Assembly (NCBI RefSeq): GCF_020911925.1
Contig: NZ_CP087134.1
Span: forward strand, 3,100,001-3,164,000
Direction of reading: 5' to 3'
DNA length: 64,000 nt
Source: Flavobacterium cupriresistens
GTDB lineage: Bacteria > Bacteroidota > Bacteroidia > Flavobacteriales > Flavobacteriaceae
Within the stretch, counting starts at the first letter, position 1; each line of letters begins with the position of its first letter. The position numbers were made by a program, and so were the translations under genes. The notes under the pieces are model-generated. The model saw only the letters and a program-made list of their open reading frames with translations. It did not search any database and had not been told where the DNA came from. Of the stretch, positions 51,214-61,713 are shown piece after piece.

Positions 51214-53856
51214 ATGTCTGAAGGAGAAAAGTTAATTCCTATTAACATAGAGGATGAAATGAAATCAGCTTACATCGATTATTCGATGTCAGTAATTGTA
51301 TCAAGAGCACTTCCGGATGTTAGAGATGGCTTGAAACCGGTACATCGAAGAGTTCTTTATGGAATGTATGATTTAGGAGTAACTTCAAGATCTGCACACA
51401 AAAAATCAGCGAGAATCGTAGGAGAGGTTTTGGGTAAGTATCACCCACATGGTGACACCTCTGTTTATGACGCTATGGTGCGTATGGCTCAAGAGTGGAG
51501 TATGCGTTATTTATTAGTAGATGGCCAAGGTAACTTTGGTTCTGTCGATGGTGACAGTCCGGCAGCAATGCGTTATACTGAGGCAAGAATGCGTAAAATT
51601 TCGGAAGATATTATGGCAGATATCGAAAAAGAAACAGTTGATTTTCAACTCAACTTTGACGATACTTTATATGAGCCAAAAGTAATGCCAACCAGAGTTC
51701 CTACTTTGTTAGTAAACGGAGCAACAGGTATTGCAGTTGGTATGGCTACTAATATGCCACCACACAATTTAACAGAAGTTATCAACGGTACATTAGCGTA
51801 TCTGGATAATAATGATATTGAAATAGACGAATTAATGACACATATTAAAGCTCCTGATTTTCCAACAGGAGGTGTAATATATGGTTATGAAGGCGTTCGT
51901 GAAGCTTTTAAAACCGGTAGAGGACGTATTGTAATGCGTGCTAAAGTTGGTTTCGAAGAAGTAGACGGAAGAGAATGTATTATCGTTACAGAGATTCCAT
52001 ACCAGGTTAATAAAGCCGAAATGATCAAACGTACGGCTGATTTGGTTAACGATAAAAAAATCGAAGGTATTGCCAATATCCGTGACGAATCAGATAGAAA
52101 CGGTATGCGTATCGTGTATATCCTGAAACGCGATGCTACACCAAACGTAGTTTTAAATACCTTATATAAATACACTTCATTACAATCTTCTTTTAGTGTA
52201 AATAATATTGCATTAGTAAAAGGTCGCCCACAAATGTTGAATCTGAAAGATATGATTCACTATTTTATTGAGCACCGTCACGATGTAGTAGTACGTAGAA
52301 CTCGTTTCGAATTGCGTAAAGCAGAAGAAAGAGCGCATATTTTAGAAGGATTAATTATTGCTTCTGATAATATTGATGAAGTGATCGCGATCATCAGAGG
52401 TTCGAAAAATACGGAAGAAGCACGTGATAAATTAATTGAAAGATTCAATTTGTCAGACATTCAGGCGCGTGCCATCGTAGAAATGCGTTTGCGTCAGTTA
52501 ACAGGTCTGGAGCAAGATAAATTAAGAGCTGAGTTTGAAGAATTAATGAAATTAATAGAGCATTTGAAAGCTTTATTAGCAGATGTAGCTCTTAGAACGA
52601 ACTTAATTAAAGAAGAATTGGAAGAAATTCGTGAGAAATATGGCGATGCCCGTCGTTCTCTAATCGAATATTCAGGTGGTGATGTAAGTATTGAAGATTT
52701 AATTGCCGATGAGAATGTGGTTATTACCATTTCGCACGCTGGTTATATCAAACGTACAAACCTTACAGAGTACAAAACACAAAACAGAGGTGGCGTTGGA
52801 CAAAAAAGCGCAGGAACAAGAGATCAGGATTTCCTTGAGCATATGTTCGTTGCAACCAACCACCAATATATGATGTTCTTTACGCAAAAAGGAAAATGTT
52901 TCTGGATGCGTGTTTATGAAATTCCGGAAGGAAGCAAAACCGCAAAAGGTAGAGCGATTCAGAACTTGGTAAATATTGAAAGCGATGATAAAGTAAAAGC
53001 TTTCATTTGTACACAAGATTTAAAAGACAAAGAGTATATCAACAGTCATAACCTTGTAATGGTAACCAAACAAGGACAGGTTAAGAAAACATCTTTAGAG
53101 AAATATTCTAAGCCTAGAGTAAATGGAGTTGCTGCAATTACAATTAAAGAAGGGGATGAATTACTGGAAGCGAAATTAACAAACGGAGAAAGCCAAATTA
53201 TCCTGGCTGTGAAATCCGGTAAATTAGTTCGTTTTGAAGAAACTAAAACCCGTCCGATGGGAAGAACAGCTTCCGGAGTTCGTGGAATTACGCTAAAAGA
53301 CGATACCGATGAAGTAATTGGTATGGTTACTGTTGATAAAGACAACGTTAACGATTCACAAATCTTAGTAGTAACCGAGAACGGATACGGTAAACGTACC
53401 AAATTGGTTGATGATGATGGTGAAGATGTGTACAGAATTACGAACCGTGGAGGAAAAGGAGTTAAGACACTTAATATCACGGAGAAAACAGGGAAATTAA
53501 TTTCGATTAATGCGGTAACCGATGCGGATGATTTGATGATTATCAACAAATCTGGATTAACAATCAGAATGGCAATTGAAGATTTACGTGTAATGGGTCG
53601 TGCAACGCAAGGAGTTCGATTGATTAACTTAAAAGGAAAAGATTCAATCGCTGCTGTTACAAAAGTAATGAAAGACGATGTGGCAGAAGTTGTAGTTGAC
53701 GAAGATGGTAATGTTATCGAATCCGCTATAGAAAGAGTGAAGCCGGATTTAGAAGTTCTTGAAGACGACGGTACGGCAGAAGAAGAGGACGATGAAGACG
53801 ATGCTGAAGAAGAAACAGAAGACGAAGAGGATTCTGAAGAAGAATCAGAAGAATAA
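51214..53856 (+). CDS. gyrA: DNA gyrase subunit A
   Basis: Breaks and rejoins DNA in gyrase. The 880-residue sequence has the catalytic tyrosine Y121 in [10 protein letters not shown], the quinolone region [17 protein letters not shown] (E. coli Ser83 is replaced by Thr82 here), and a six-bladed C-terminal beta pinwheel. The GyrA-box, usually QRRGGKG, is QNRGGVG. The C-terminus is a long acidic tail (about 845-880, [20 protein letters not shown]). The gene is followed 40 bases later by a TPR gene. Confidence 0.97.
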   Translation: MSEGEKLIPINIEDEMKSAYIDYSMSVIVSRALPDVRDGLKPVHRRVLYGMYDLGVTSRSAHKKSARIVGEVLGKYHPHGDTSVYDAMVRMAQEWSMRYLLVDGQGNFGSVDGDSPAAMRYTEARMRKISEDIMADIEKETVDFQLNFDDTLYEPKVMPTRVPTLLVNGATGIAVGMATNMPPHNLTEVINGTLAYLDNNDIEIDELMTHIKAPDFPTGGVIYGYEGVREAFKTGRGRIVMRAKVGFEEVDGRECIIVTEIPYQVNKAEMIKRTADLVNDKKIEGIANIRDESDRNGMRIVYILKRDATPNVVLNTLYKYTSLQSSFSVNNIALVKGRPQMLNLKDMIHYFIEHRHDVVVRRTRFELRKAEERAHILEGLIIASDNIDEVIAIIRGSKNTEEARDKLIERFNLSDIQARAIVEMRLRQLTGLEQDKLRAEFEELMKLIEHLKALLADVALRTNLIKEELEEIREKYGDARRSLIEYSGGDVSIEDLIADENVVITISHAGYIKRTNLTEYKTQNRGGVGQKSAGTRDQDFLEHMFVATNHQYMMFFTQKGKCFWMRVYEIPEGSKTAKGRAIQNLVNIESDDKVKAFICTQDLKDKEYINSHNLVMVTKQGQVKKTSLEKYSKPRVNGVAAITIKEGDELLEAKLTNGESQIILAVKSGKLVRFEETKTRPMGRTASGVRGITLKDDTDEVIGMVTVDKDNVNDSQILVVTENGYGKRTKLVDDDGEDVYRITNRGGKGVKTLNITEKTGKLISINAVTDADDLMIINKSGLTIRMAIEDLRVMGRATQGVRLINLKGKDSIAAVTKVMKDDVAEVVVDEDGNVIESAIERVKPDLEVLEDDGTAEEEDDEDDAEEETEDEEDSEEESEE

Positions 53857-53896
53857 GTAAACCACAAAAATAAATTAAATATACAAATTGACTATT

Positions 53897-55165
53897 ATGA
53901 AAAGTAAATATGTAATACTTGCGTCAGCATTATTGATTTCAGTAGCTACTTTTGCTCAAAAAGATCAGATTAAAAGTGCTGAGAAAGCATTAAAAAACGG
54001 AGACGCACAAGGGGCTATCACAATACTAAAAGATGCCGAAAATTTAGTTGTTAATGCTAAAGATGTAGAGCAAGCGCAATACTATTTTGTAAAAGGGAAC
54101 GCTTACTTGGATTTGGCTAACAAAAAAGTTGAAGAAAGTAAAAACTTATCTCTTGCGGCAGAGAGCTACAAAAAATTAATTGATATTGAAAAAGAGTCAG
54201 GAAAGTTAAAATACTCTACTCAGGCAGCTACTTCAATTACTCAAATTAAAGGAAACTTGATTAACTCGGCTATTGCTGATACACAAGCAAGCAAACATGC
54301 TGATGGTGCAAAGAAATTATACGAAGCTTATTTGTTAGATAAAAAAGATACAATCAATTTGTATTATGCAGCTTCAACAGCGGTAAATGCTCAGGATTAT
54401 GATGCAGCTTTACCAATGTACGAAGAATTGAAAAAAGTAAATTATTCCGGAAAAGGAACTAGTTATTTAGCATTAAACAAAGCAACTAAAAACGAAGACG
54501 GTTTTAATAATGCTAACGAAAGAGATTTAGCTGTGAAATTAGGAACTCACGAAAAACCAAGAACAGAAGCAATTCCTTCTAAAAGAGGTGAGATCAACAA
54601 AAATCTTGCTTTAATCCTGGTTCAAAAAGGACGTATTGAAGATGCTAAAAAAGCCGTTGCAGATGCTAGAAAAGCAAATCCGGAAGATTCTACTTTGTTG
54701 CTTACAGAAGCCAATCTATATTTAGAAACGAAAGATTTTGAAACGTACAAAAAATTAGTTAACGAGGCTTTACAAAAAGACCCGAACAATGCTGATCTAT
54801 TGTTTAACTTAGGAGTAATTAGTAACAATGCTAAAAATCCTGCTGACGCTGAGAAATACTATTTGAAAGCGATCGAAATCAAACCGGATTATACAAACGC
54901 TTATCTTAACCTTGCAGCTTTAAAGTTAGAAGCAGAGAAACCAATCATTGAAGAAATGAACAAATTGGGTACTTCTGCAAAAGACATGAAACGTTATGAC
55001 GTTTTAAAAGCGCAAAGAGAGTCTGTTTTTAAAGGAGTTATTCCTTACCTTAAAAAAGCAAACGAATTAGATCCTAAAAACGAAGATGTTTCTAAAACAT
55101 TATTAGGTGTTTACAAAGCATTAGAAATGACTGCTGAAGCAAAAGCTTTGAAAGCTACAATGTAA
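53897..55165 (+). CDS. exported tetratricopeptide repeat protein
   Basis: A 422-residue protein with a signal peptide (MKSKYVILASALLISVATFA) and multiple TPR motifs, clearest in ADLLFNLGVISNNAKNPADA then EKYYLKAIEIKPDYTNAYLN. A periplasmic scaffolding role is likely; the partner is unknown. The start at 53897 is used because the earlier TTG at 53888 adds three residues in front of the signal. A bidirectional terminator follows. It may be cotranscribed with gyrA. Confidence 0.9.
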   Translation: MKSKYVILASALLISVATFAQKDQIKSAEKALKNGDAQGAITILKDAENLVVNAKDVEQAQYYFVKGNAYLDLANKKVEESKNLSLAAESYKKLIDIEKESGKLKYSTQAATSITQIKGNLINSAIADTQASKHADGAKKLYEAYLLDKKDTINLYYAASTAVNAQDYDAALPMYEELKKVNYSGKGTSYLALNKATKNEDGFNNANERDLAVKLGTHEKPRTEAIPSKRGEINKNLALILVQKGRIEDAKKAVADARKANPEDSTLLLTEANLYLETKDFETYKKLVNEALQKDPNNADLLFNLGVISNNAKNPADAEKYYLKAIEIKPDYTNAYLNLAALKLEAEKPIIEEMNKLGTSAKDMKRYDVLKAQRESVFKGVIPYLKKANELDPKNEDVSKTLLGVYKALEMTAEAKALKATM

Positions 55166-55183
55166 GCAGAAATGAATTAGTAT

Positions 55184-55216
55184 AAAAAAAACCAAGGCTT
55201 GACCTTGGTTTTTTTA
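55184..55216. terminator. bidirectional intrinsic terminator
   Basis: Arms AAAAAAAACCAAGG (55184-55197) and CCTTGGTTTTTTT (55203-55215) with loop CTTGA. A-run on one side and T-run on the other serve the convergent TPR and OsmC genes. Confidence 0.92.
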
Positions 55217-55232
55217 TGCTTTAAAGTTTCGT

Positions 55233-55652
55233 CTAACTTACCAAAGTAGCAGTTAACGTAATTGTAGTATTTAAAAGCTTTGATATTGGACAAATTTCTT
55301 TCGCTTTAGCAGCCGTTTTTTCGAATTCTTCTGCTGAAATTGAAGGGACTTTTCCTTTTAAATCCAAATGGATCAAAGTTATGGCGCCGTCTTCAAAAGT
55401 TACTGTGGCTTCTGTAGTTAAATCATCTGCGGTAAAACCTCCTTCGTTAAGTAAAAAACTTAATTGCATGGTAAAACAGCCCGAATGCGCTGCTGCAATA
55501 AGTTCTTCCGGATTCGTTCCGACTCCGTCTGCAAATCTTGTTTTAAAGGACAATTGCGCATTGTCTAATGTAGTACTTTGTGTACTGATAGTTCCTTTTC
55601 CTTCCATGCCCGTACCTTTCCAGTTGGCATTTGCTTTTCTTGTAAATTTCAT
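55233..55652 (-). CDS. OsmC family peroxiredoxin-like protein
   Basis: A 139-residue OsmC-fold protein that reduces organic peroxides. Both reactive cysteines are present, C59 in AAHSGCFTMQLS and C121 in KEICPISKLL. The N-terminal ANWKGTGMEGKGTISTQS is typical of OsmC, not OhrR-linked Ohr. It is convergent with the TPR gene across a shared terminator, with a promoter box upstream. Confidence 0.94.
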   Translation of the reverse strand: MKFTRKANANWKGTGMEGKGTISTQSTTLDNAQLSFKTRFADGVGTNPEELIAAAHSGCFTMQLSFLLNEGGFTADDLTTEATVTFEDGAITLIHLDLKGKVPSISAEEFEKTAAKAKEICPISKLLNTTITLTATLVS

Positions 55653-55689
55653 ATTGATACTATTTAAAGGTTTACAATCTTCTGATTCT

Positions 55690-55697
55690 CAAATATA
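55690..55697 (-). promoter_or_regulatory. -7 box of osmC-family gene
   Basis: Minus strand TATATTTG, exact TAnnTTTG match, 38 bases upstream of the ATG at 55652. Confidence 0.5.
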
Positions 55698-56224
55698 ATC
55701 AATATTTTAAAGAATAGTTTTATGAAATTTAATTAGAACGTTAAGTTTCTGGGAGAAATACTTGAAAGCATAATTGCGTGCAAAGTTTGGATCAAGTCAA
55801 AAAAATGTGGAGTAATTTGTATAAATCTTTTTCTGTTTATTTTGTTGGTGATTTTTTAGGCTTTATTTCTCGCAAAGACGCAGAGCCGCCAAGTTTTTAT
55901 ACTGATTTTTTAGCTTCGCGACTCTGCGGCTTCGCGAGATTTTTGTTTCTCTGCAATTTCTGTACTTGATTTCGAAGTTTTCCAAGCAAAAAATGCCAAA
56001 CAGTTTTTCTCTTCTTTCCTCCATTTGTCAGGCTGAGCGAAGTCGAAGCCCTTTTTATCCAACCAGCCTTCGACTACGCTCAGGGTGACAATAATTCATA
56101 AAAGAACGTTATAGAGCGTTTTTAACGAGACAAACATAGGAGTCCGAAAAACTTTATGTTGATCTTGCTTTGCGAACTCTGCGTAAATCTTTGCGAACCC
56201 TGCGGTTAAAAAAAAATAGTGCAT
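55698..56224. repeat. repeat-laden spacer with no gene
   Basis: Three repeat kinds: CTCGCAAAGACGCAGAGCCG with inverted CGACTCTGCGGCTTCGCGAG (55869-55940); a REP-like palindrome TTGTCAGGCTGAGCGAAGTC/GACTACGCTCAGGGTGACAA (56025-56091); and CTTTGCGAACTCTGCG next to CTTTGCGAACCCTGCG (about 56168-56204). The 63-codon frame here is within these repeats and is not coding. Confidence 0.75.
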
Positions 56225-56263
56225 AAAAAAAAAGGTGCAATGAGAATTTCATTACACCTTTTA
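56225..56263 (-). terminator. intrinsic terminator of the DUF349 gene
   Basis: Arms AAAGGTGCAATGA and TCATTACACCTTT with one wobble and a 5-base loop; on the minus strand a T-run follows. It lies 20 bases after the stop. Confidence 0.9.
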
Positions 56264-56282
56264 TATTTTTAAATCAAAAGTC

Positions 56283-58274
56283 TTATTCCTGACCTAGATT
56301 ACGTAATTGTTTTAGTTTGTCTTTCCAAACATCAAGGCTTTCTTTGTGAACAGCAATGTTTTTACGAACTTCAAGAACAATTGAATTCTCTTTCTTAGCA
56401 TTTTTTGTATTGGTAAAAAACTGAATGTTGTTCTCTAATTGGAAAATTTCATTTTGAACCTCTTCAATTTTACGCATTAAGAAGATTTTTTCGTTATCCA
56501 GTTTTCTGGTGTCGTTACTTTCCGATAAAGAATCTATACGGTTAGAGAAACGCATCATTTCGGTTTCTTTTTTACTCAAACTTAATTTTTCAAAAAGAGC
56601 ATCCAGGATTTTATTGAATTTCCCTTCAATATGACGTCTTGAGAAAGGGACTTTACCAAAACCTTTCCAAGTTTCAATATGTAATTTTATAGCGTCTAAA
56701 TCTGTTTTATGGTCTCCGGTAAGCTGGTAAGCTCTTAAGATATCCAAGTACGCTTTTTTGTTGTCAAAAGCAGCTACTTCATCACCGTTTTCCTCTGATT
56801 TGTGCTCTTTTAATTTATCAAAATAGTGATTACAAGCGTCTTTGAAATCTTTCCAGATTTTGTCAGAATATTTTTTAGGAACATGACCAATTTGTTTCCA
56901 CTCTTCCTGAATTTGTTTCATGATTGGAGTAGTGGCACCAAAATCAGTACTTTCTTGTAATTCTTTGGCTTTGGCAACAAGTGCCATTTTCTTATTTAAG
57001 TTGTCGTTTTGATCTTTTTTAATGTCCTTATAAAAAGAATTTTTAAAAGAGTTGAAATTTCTAACGGCAGTTTTAAAAGAAGCCCAAGTTTCTTCGTTTA
57101 CCTCAGACGGCACTTTTCCAGCTGCAAAGAACTCATTTCTTAACGCTTCTACTTTTTGAATTTGTAGCAACCATTGGGAGTGTGAGTTTACTTTTTCAGT
57201 TCCCAGAACTTCTAATTTACCAATAATCTCTTTTTTAATTTCAAGATTTTGTTGTTCATTAGCTCTTTGGCTTTCAAATAAAACCTCTCTTTTATCGTGG
57301 ATTTTTTTAGTCAGTTCACTAAATTTATTCCAGATCGTGTCACGGTGTTCTTTAGAAACAGGTCCGATATCTTCTTTCCAGATTCGGTGTAGGTCCTGTA
57401 ATTCTCTGAAAGATTTACTGATATCCGTTTCGTTTACCAATTCTTCAACACGAGCTATAATTTTTTGTTTTTGCTCTAAGTTGTATTTAAAATCTAAATC
57501 TCTGGCTTCACGATCTAAATGCAGATAATCATAGAAATTTTCTACATGAAAGTGATAGTTGTTCCAAACGTGATTGTATTTGTCTTTTGGAATTGGTCCT
57601 GCATTTTTCCATCTTTCTCTTAAATCATTAAAATGTTTAAGGGTGTCTTTGATGTTTTCCTGCGGGTTTATAAGTTCTTTTAGCTCCTCAACAATTGCAA
57701 GTCGATTGTCTAAATTAGATTTTAAATTGGTTTGTAAATGTTTGAAATGCGCATTTCTCTTTTCTCTGAAAATAGAATAATATTCATCAAACTTAGATTT
57801 TAATGGAGAATGGTATTCAAATTCTTCATTAGGATCTTGTTTAGAAGCGTTGAATTCTTCTTTTTTCTCCTCTATAAGATGATTGTATTGTAATAAGAAT
57901 GATTTCTTGATTTCTTCGATATGCTCTTTTACAGACATTACTTTGTCTGTATTTACAAGTTTTTTCAGTTCGTCAACAAGAGTATCTAGCGTAAAAGTAT
58001 CATAATCCTGCATAGGGATTTCATGACGTTCTTTTAACGTTTCATCTTCACTTTCCTCAGCGTTCGAATTGGTGATCGCATCTAATGCCTCTTGATGATC
58101 TGCTTCCGGAGTTTCAGCCACAGTTTCTAATTCAATTTCAGTAGTTGAAACTAAATTTTCGGCTGCAGTTTCAGAATCAGATTCTTCAATCACATTGTCT
58201 TGTATAGAATCGCTAATCTCGATTTCTAGTTTTCCGTCTGCATCTTGCAGGTTATCATTCTTTTCTTCTAACAT
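56283..58274 (-). CDS. DUF349 domain protein, multi-repeat helical
   Basis: A 663-residue protein. After an acidic low-complexity N-terminus (about 1-90), it contains tandem DUF349 helical units, each with a W-x-x-x-G-x-V/I-P-x-x segment: DLRERWKNAGPIPKDKYNHV, DLHRIWKEDIGPVSKEHRDT, EEWKQIGHVPKKYSDKIW and others. Five or six copies are visible. The function is unknown; the family is conserved in Bacteroidota and has been tied to cell growth. No signal peptide. Alone in its operon. Confidence 0.92.
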   Translation of the reverse strand: MLEEKNDNLQDADGKLEIEISDSIQDNVIEESDSETAAENLVSTTEIELETVAETPEADHQEALDAITNSNAEESEDETLKERHEIPMQDYDTFTLDTLVDELKKLVNTDKVMSVKEHIEEIKKSFLLQYNHLIEEKKEEFNASKQDPNEEFEYHSPLKSKFDEYYSIFREKRNAHFKHLQTNLKSNLDNRLAIVEELKELINPQENIKDTLKHFNDLRERWKNAGPIPKDKYNHVWNNYHFHVENFYDYLHLDREARDLDFKYNLEQKQKIIARVEELVNETDISKSFRELQDLHRIWKEDIGPVSKEHRDTIWNKFSELTKKIHDKREVLFESQRANEQQNLEIKKEIIGKLEVLGTEKVNSHSQWLLQIQKVEALRNEFFAAGKVPSEVNEETWASFKTAVRNFNSFKNSFYKDIKKDQNDNLNKKMALVAKAKELQESTDFGATTPIMKQIQEEWKQIGHVPKKYSDKIWKDFKDACNHYFDKLKEHKSEENGDEVAAFDNKKAYLDILRAYQLTGDHKTDLDAIKLHIETWKGFGKVPFSRRHIEGKFNKILDALFEKLSLSKKETEMMRFSNRIDSLSESNDTRKLDNEKIFLMRKIEEVQNEIFQLENNIQFFTNTKNAKKENSIVLEVRKNIAVHKESLDVWKDKLKQLRNLGQE

Positions 58275-58553
58275 TTTAAATGTATAAGGTTTATTGGTTT
58301 AAGTAGAGCGAAAGATAGTAAAGGTGTTTCTAAATACAAAATAAATCGTTTGTTTATGCACTATTTTTCGATGAAATCCTTATTTATTGTTCTGTTTTAG
58401 GGATGTGATATTCTTTTTTTTGTTTCGTTTTCTGAAATAAATTCGAAATTTGACCCCATACCATTTTTAGAAAAATGCTATTAATTGATTATTTCGTTTT
58501 CTATTAAGGATTTTATTTTAAGAAATCTGAAATTTTGTAGTCAAAGATCTTTG

Positions 58554-59294
58554 TCAGAATAAGATTAGAAGACCAACCTCCAAACCATAGTTGTATGTTT
58601 TATTACCTCCAAAAGCCACACTCGGATGGATGTAGGCGAGGTTAGTAGGGGTAATTTTTCGGCCAAATTCTAAAAAAGCATTATTTTGAAAGCCTTCTAA
58701 AATACTATTGTACCGAAAAGCAACATCGGCAGCAATCCAGTTTTTGCCAAAAAAATGAAATAGTACATTTTCATAAGCAATGACGCTAATGTCACTTCGC
58801 TCACTGGAACCGGCAAAACTCGCCTGATATTCTAAGGAAGCGATCCAAAGAAATTTTTTGCCGCTCATATATTTCCCATAAAAAACGGCCGGCATGACAA
58901 CCCATTTACCCGATCCGAAGTTTGGATCTGCGGCAGAATTGGCATATACTCTTGCTCTGAGGGCAATACCGTTTTGTCTCTCCATAAAAGGAATGTAACT
59001 AACCCCCATGCCAACATCTCCAATCCCGCTTTTGTTTATTGAATTGGTATTGGCTGATATTAAAGGAAGGTCAAACCGTAAATTCCAAGCTTTGTCTCCA
59101 ATCGGAACTAAAGCACGTACTTGTGTAGTATTAAAAGAACCATTGTCGGTATCTAAATACTCATTAAAAAGTAATATGGTTTTAAGAAAATAATGATAAC
59201 GGGGTTCCGAAAAAGGACTTTTGGACTCAACTGTTCCTTGAGCATTTGTAGCCGTGGCAATTAAAAAAAATAGAATAAGTAACGATTCATTCAT
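58554..59294 (-). CDS. putative outer membrane beta-barrel protein
   Basis: A 246-residue protein with a signal peptide (MNESLLILFFLIATATNAQ) and beta-rich alternating strands, ending in GLEVGLLILF with a C-terminal aromatic residue as in outer-membrane barrels. Strand patterns include GIGDVGMGVSYIPFM, WNLRFDLPLIS and FLWIASLEYQASF. About 10-12 strands are plausible. No specific family is recognised; lipid A or transporter-type barrels of similar size exist. Function unknown. Confidence 0.75.
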   Translation of the reverse strand: MNESLLILFFLIATATNAQGTVESKSPFSEPRYHYFLKTILLFNEYLDTDNGSFNTTQVRALVPIGDKAWNLRFDLPLISANTNSINKSGIGDVGMGVSYIPFMERQNGIALRARVYANSAADPNFGSGKWVVMPAVFYGKYMSGKKFLWIASLEYQASFAGSSERSDISVIAYENVLFHFFGKNWIAADVAFRYNSILEGFQNNAFLEFGRKITPTNLAYIHPSVAFGGNKTYNYGLEVGLLILF

Positions 59295-59360
59295 AACTAC
59301 CTGTTAACGAGTAGTCTAATGTACGAAAATTACTTTAACATTTTATGGACGGCCGGTTTT

Positions 59361-60110
59361 TTATTTATTCCAGATTTTCCAGGCTTTTTCGGCTTGAAAA
59401 ATAAGCATGTCGTAACCATTTTTTATAACAGCACCACGTTCTTTTGCATTTTTTAGAAATTGAGTTTCCTCCGGATTGTAAATTAAATCATAAGCGATAT
59501 GCTTATTGGTGAAATACTCATACGGCAGGTCAGGGCAAGCTTCGATATTAGGGCTTGTACCTACCGGAGTACAATTGATTATAATTTGATAATTGTCAAA
59601 AGTAGTGGCGTTGATTAAATCGTAATCAATGATGTTGTCTTTGGCCTCTCTCGAAACAAAAGTATAAAGAATATCAAGCTCATCAAGAGCAAAAGCAACC
59701 CCTTTTGAGGCACCACCGGTACCTAAAATGAGTGCTTTTTTGTGATGGGGTTCTAATAGTGGCTTTAATGATTTTTTAAAACCATAGTAGTCCGTATTGT
59801 ATCCTTTTAATTTACCGCTTTTGGTAAATTTTATGGTATTAACAGCGCCTATTAAAGCCGCTTTTTTTGAAAGTTTATCTAAAAAGGGAATGACTTGCTG
59901 TTTGTACGGAATCGTAACATTTAATCCTTTTAAATCCGGATTGTTTTTAACTAATCCGGTGAAGTGATTGATTTCTGAAATGTCAAAATTTTCGTAGCTG
60001 TTGCCGGTAAAAACTTCATTGCTAAATTTTTCAGTAAAATATCCTTTCGAAAAAGAGTAGCTAATGTTACGGCCCAGTAAGCCAAAACGTCTTTTTAAAG
60101 TGTCAATCAT
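59361..60110 (-). CDS. aroE: shikimate dehydrogenase
   Basis: Reduces 3-dehydroshikimate to shikimate with NADPH. The 249-residue protein has the substrate motif GRNISYSFSKGYF, catalytic NVTIPYKQQVIPFLD (Lys and nearby Asp), GAVNTIKF, the nucleotide loop LGTGGASKGVAFAL, and the C-terminal GYDMLIFQAEKAWKIW. Slightly shorter than E. coli AroE (272). Its ATG overlaps the last base of the upstream TPR gene, indicating coupling. Confidence 0.96.
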   Translation of the reverse strand: MIDTLKRRFGLLGRNISYSFSKGYFTEKFSNEVFTGNSYENFDISEINHFTGLVKNNPDLKGLNVTIPYKQQVIPFLDKLSKKAALIGAVNTIKFTKSGKLKGYNTDYYGFKKSLKPLLEPHHKKALILGTGGASKGVAFALDELDILYTFVSREAKDNIIDYDLINATTFDNYQIIINCTPVGTSPNIEACPDLPYEYFTNKHIAYDLIYNPEETQFLKNAKERGAVIKNGYDMLIFQAEKAWKIWNK

Positions 60111-61507
60111 TATTGCTTTCTGTGTTTTTCAATATAATTTTTAACCATTTTTTTGGTCCAGACTACCGGAAACAAATCTTCGATTAAGATGTAATTGTCA
60201 AAGTTTAAACGTAATCCGTTGCTTAAATGAAATTTAGCTTTTGTATTGTCCTGAATCATAAAATACAATCCCGCAAGACGATATTCAACTTCATTTTCTT
60301 CAGGGAAGTATTCCGACGCCTGCAATAAGGTTTGAATGGCGCTTTCAAATTCACCTAAAAACTGAAGAATATCAACCCAGAATAACCAGGTTTCTAAGGC
60401 GTAATCGCCAAATTCTACTGCTTTTCTATACCCAAACTCAGCTTCTTCAAAGAAGTTCATTTGTTTGTTTATCGTTGCGTAACGTTTCCAGTACAAACGA
60501 TTTTGATTGTCAATAGCCAATGCTTTATTGACAAAGAATAAGGCTTTCTGGAAGTTTTTTTGACGAACATAAAAATCAGTAATCGCAATCCATCCTTTGT
60601 CTAAAAGCGGATCTTCATGTACGGTCTGATTGTAATATTGTAATGCTTTGGCTGAATTGCCCAGTTTTTCATGACATTTTCCGATACGCAACAAAGCATA
60701 CGAGGTAGCATCGTCTAATTCGATGGTACGGTTGTAGCTTTCGATGGCTTTGCTGTAGTCTTTCAGGCGTTCGTAAGCTTTCGCTTTTTCCATAAAGGCA
60801 CCTAAGAACTCATCGTCTATGATGGTTGCATAATCAAAGGCACGAATGGCATTTTCATATTCTTTAACACCATAGTGCAAGCGACCCAACTGATGCCAGG
60901 CGATCTCACTGTACGGGTTTTTGTTGATATAATCGTTCAGATATACAATGGCGTCCTGATTTTGATCTAAAAATTCAAAACAATACACCACATTGTATAA
61001 AGCAGACTGATCTTCTAAATCTTCTTCAAGACATTTAATAAAACTGTCTTTTGCCATCTCAAGGTTATCCATAAACAGATATTCCATTCCGATCAAGTTG
61101 TACACGTCAGCGTAATCGTCTGTATATTGCAGCGCAATTTTAAGTAATTCTACCGCTTTTTCGTGTTGGTCTCTCTTAGAACAAATATTGGCTTTCTGGA
61201 TGTAAATTTCCTCGTTGTTAGGTTCAATTGCATACAACTCATTCAAAAGCTTTTCAGCGATGTCGAGTTTGTCATCATAAACCAGCATTTCTACTTGTAC
61301 TAGTTTTAAGCCCGTAGATTTTGGGTGCTGATCTAATGCGAGTTTTAAGGCTTTTTTTGCTAAATTAGCCTTACCTATGTCTAAATAATGAAGAATAATT
61401 TCTTCAAATTCTTCAGAATCAAAAAAGAGTACTTTGTTAGTTTTTAACATCGACTCAAATTTGGATAGGGATAGGTTATAATCTTCTTCTTCGTTGCTTA
61501 ATTGCAT
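60110..61507 (-). CDS. tetratricopeptide repeat protein
   Basis: A 465-residue cytoplasmic protein with about ten TPR units (for example ALKLALDQHPKSTGLKLVQV, AVELLKIALQYTDDYADVYN, AIESYNRTIELDDATSYALL). It has no signal peptide or membrane segment. It overlaps aroE by one base, as found in related genomes, but the functional link is unknown. TPR proteins usually mediate protein contacts. Confidence 0.92.
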   Translation of the reverse strand: MQLSNEEEDYNLSLSKFESMLKTNKVLFFDSEEFEEIILHYLDIGKANLAKKALKLALDQHPKSTGLKLVQVEMLVYDDKLDIAEKLLNELYAIEPNNEEIYIQKANICSKRDQHEKAVELLKIALQYTDDYADVYNLIGMEYLFMDNLEMAKDSFIKCLEEDLEDQSALYNVVYCFEFLDQNQDAIVYLNDYINKNPYSEIAWHQLGRLHYGVKEYENAIRAFDYATIIDDEFLGAFMEKAKAYERLKDYSKAIESYNRTIELDDATSYALLRIGKCHEKLGNSAKALQYYNQTVHEDPLLDKGWIAITDFYVRQKNFQKALFFVNKALAIDNQNRLYWKRYATINKQMNFFEEAEFGYRKAVEFGDYALETWLFWVDILQFLGEFESAIQTLLQASEYFPEENEVEYRLAGLYFMIQDNTKAKFHLSNGLRLNFDNYILIEDLFPVVWTKKMVKNYIEKHRKQ

Positions 61508-61713
61508 ACTTTGTTTATTTGAAATTAGCCTGTTATAAAATTAGGCAACCATATTTTGTTGTGAGGAAAGGGGATTAATTGTTTTGAACAATTTAATTAA
61601 CAATATGGACAGAATTCGTGTTCTGTTTTTTTAGGTGGTATTCTTTTTTCTTGTAAAAGAATACAGCATTATTATTCTAAAATTTAATACTAATCCGGCG
61701 TATTTACTCCTGA

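Noticed and set aside
53046..53867. A 273-codon open frame on the minus strand opposite gyrA
   Set aside because: Its product is almost only Ser, Thr, Val and similar, which is the mirror of the acidic gyrA tail and codon bias. It has no promoter box, and gyrA is certain on the other strand.
55778..55969. A 63-codon ORF in the OsmC-DUF349 spacer
   Set aside because: It is made of CGCAGAG-type repeats and has no coding character.
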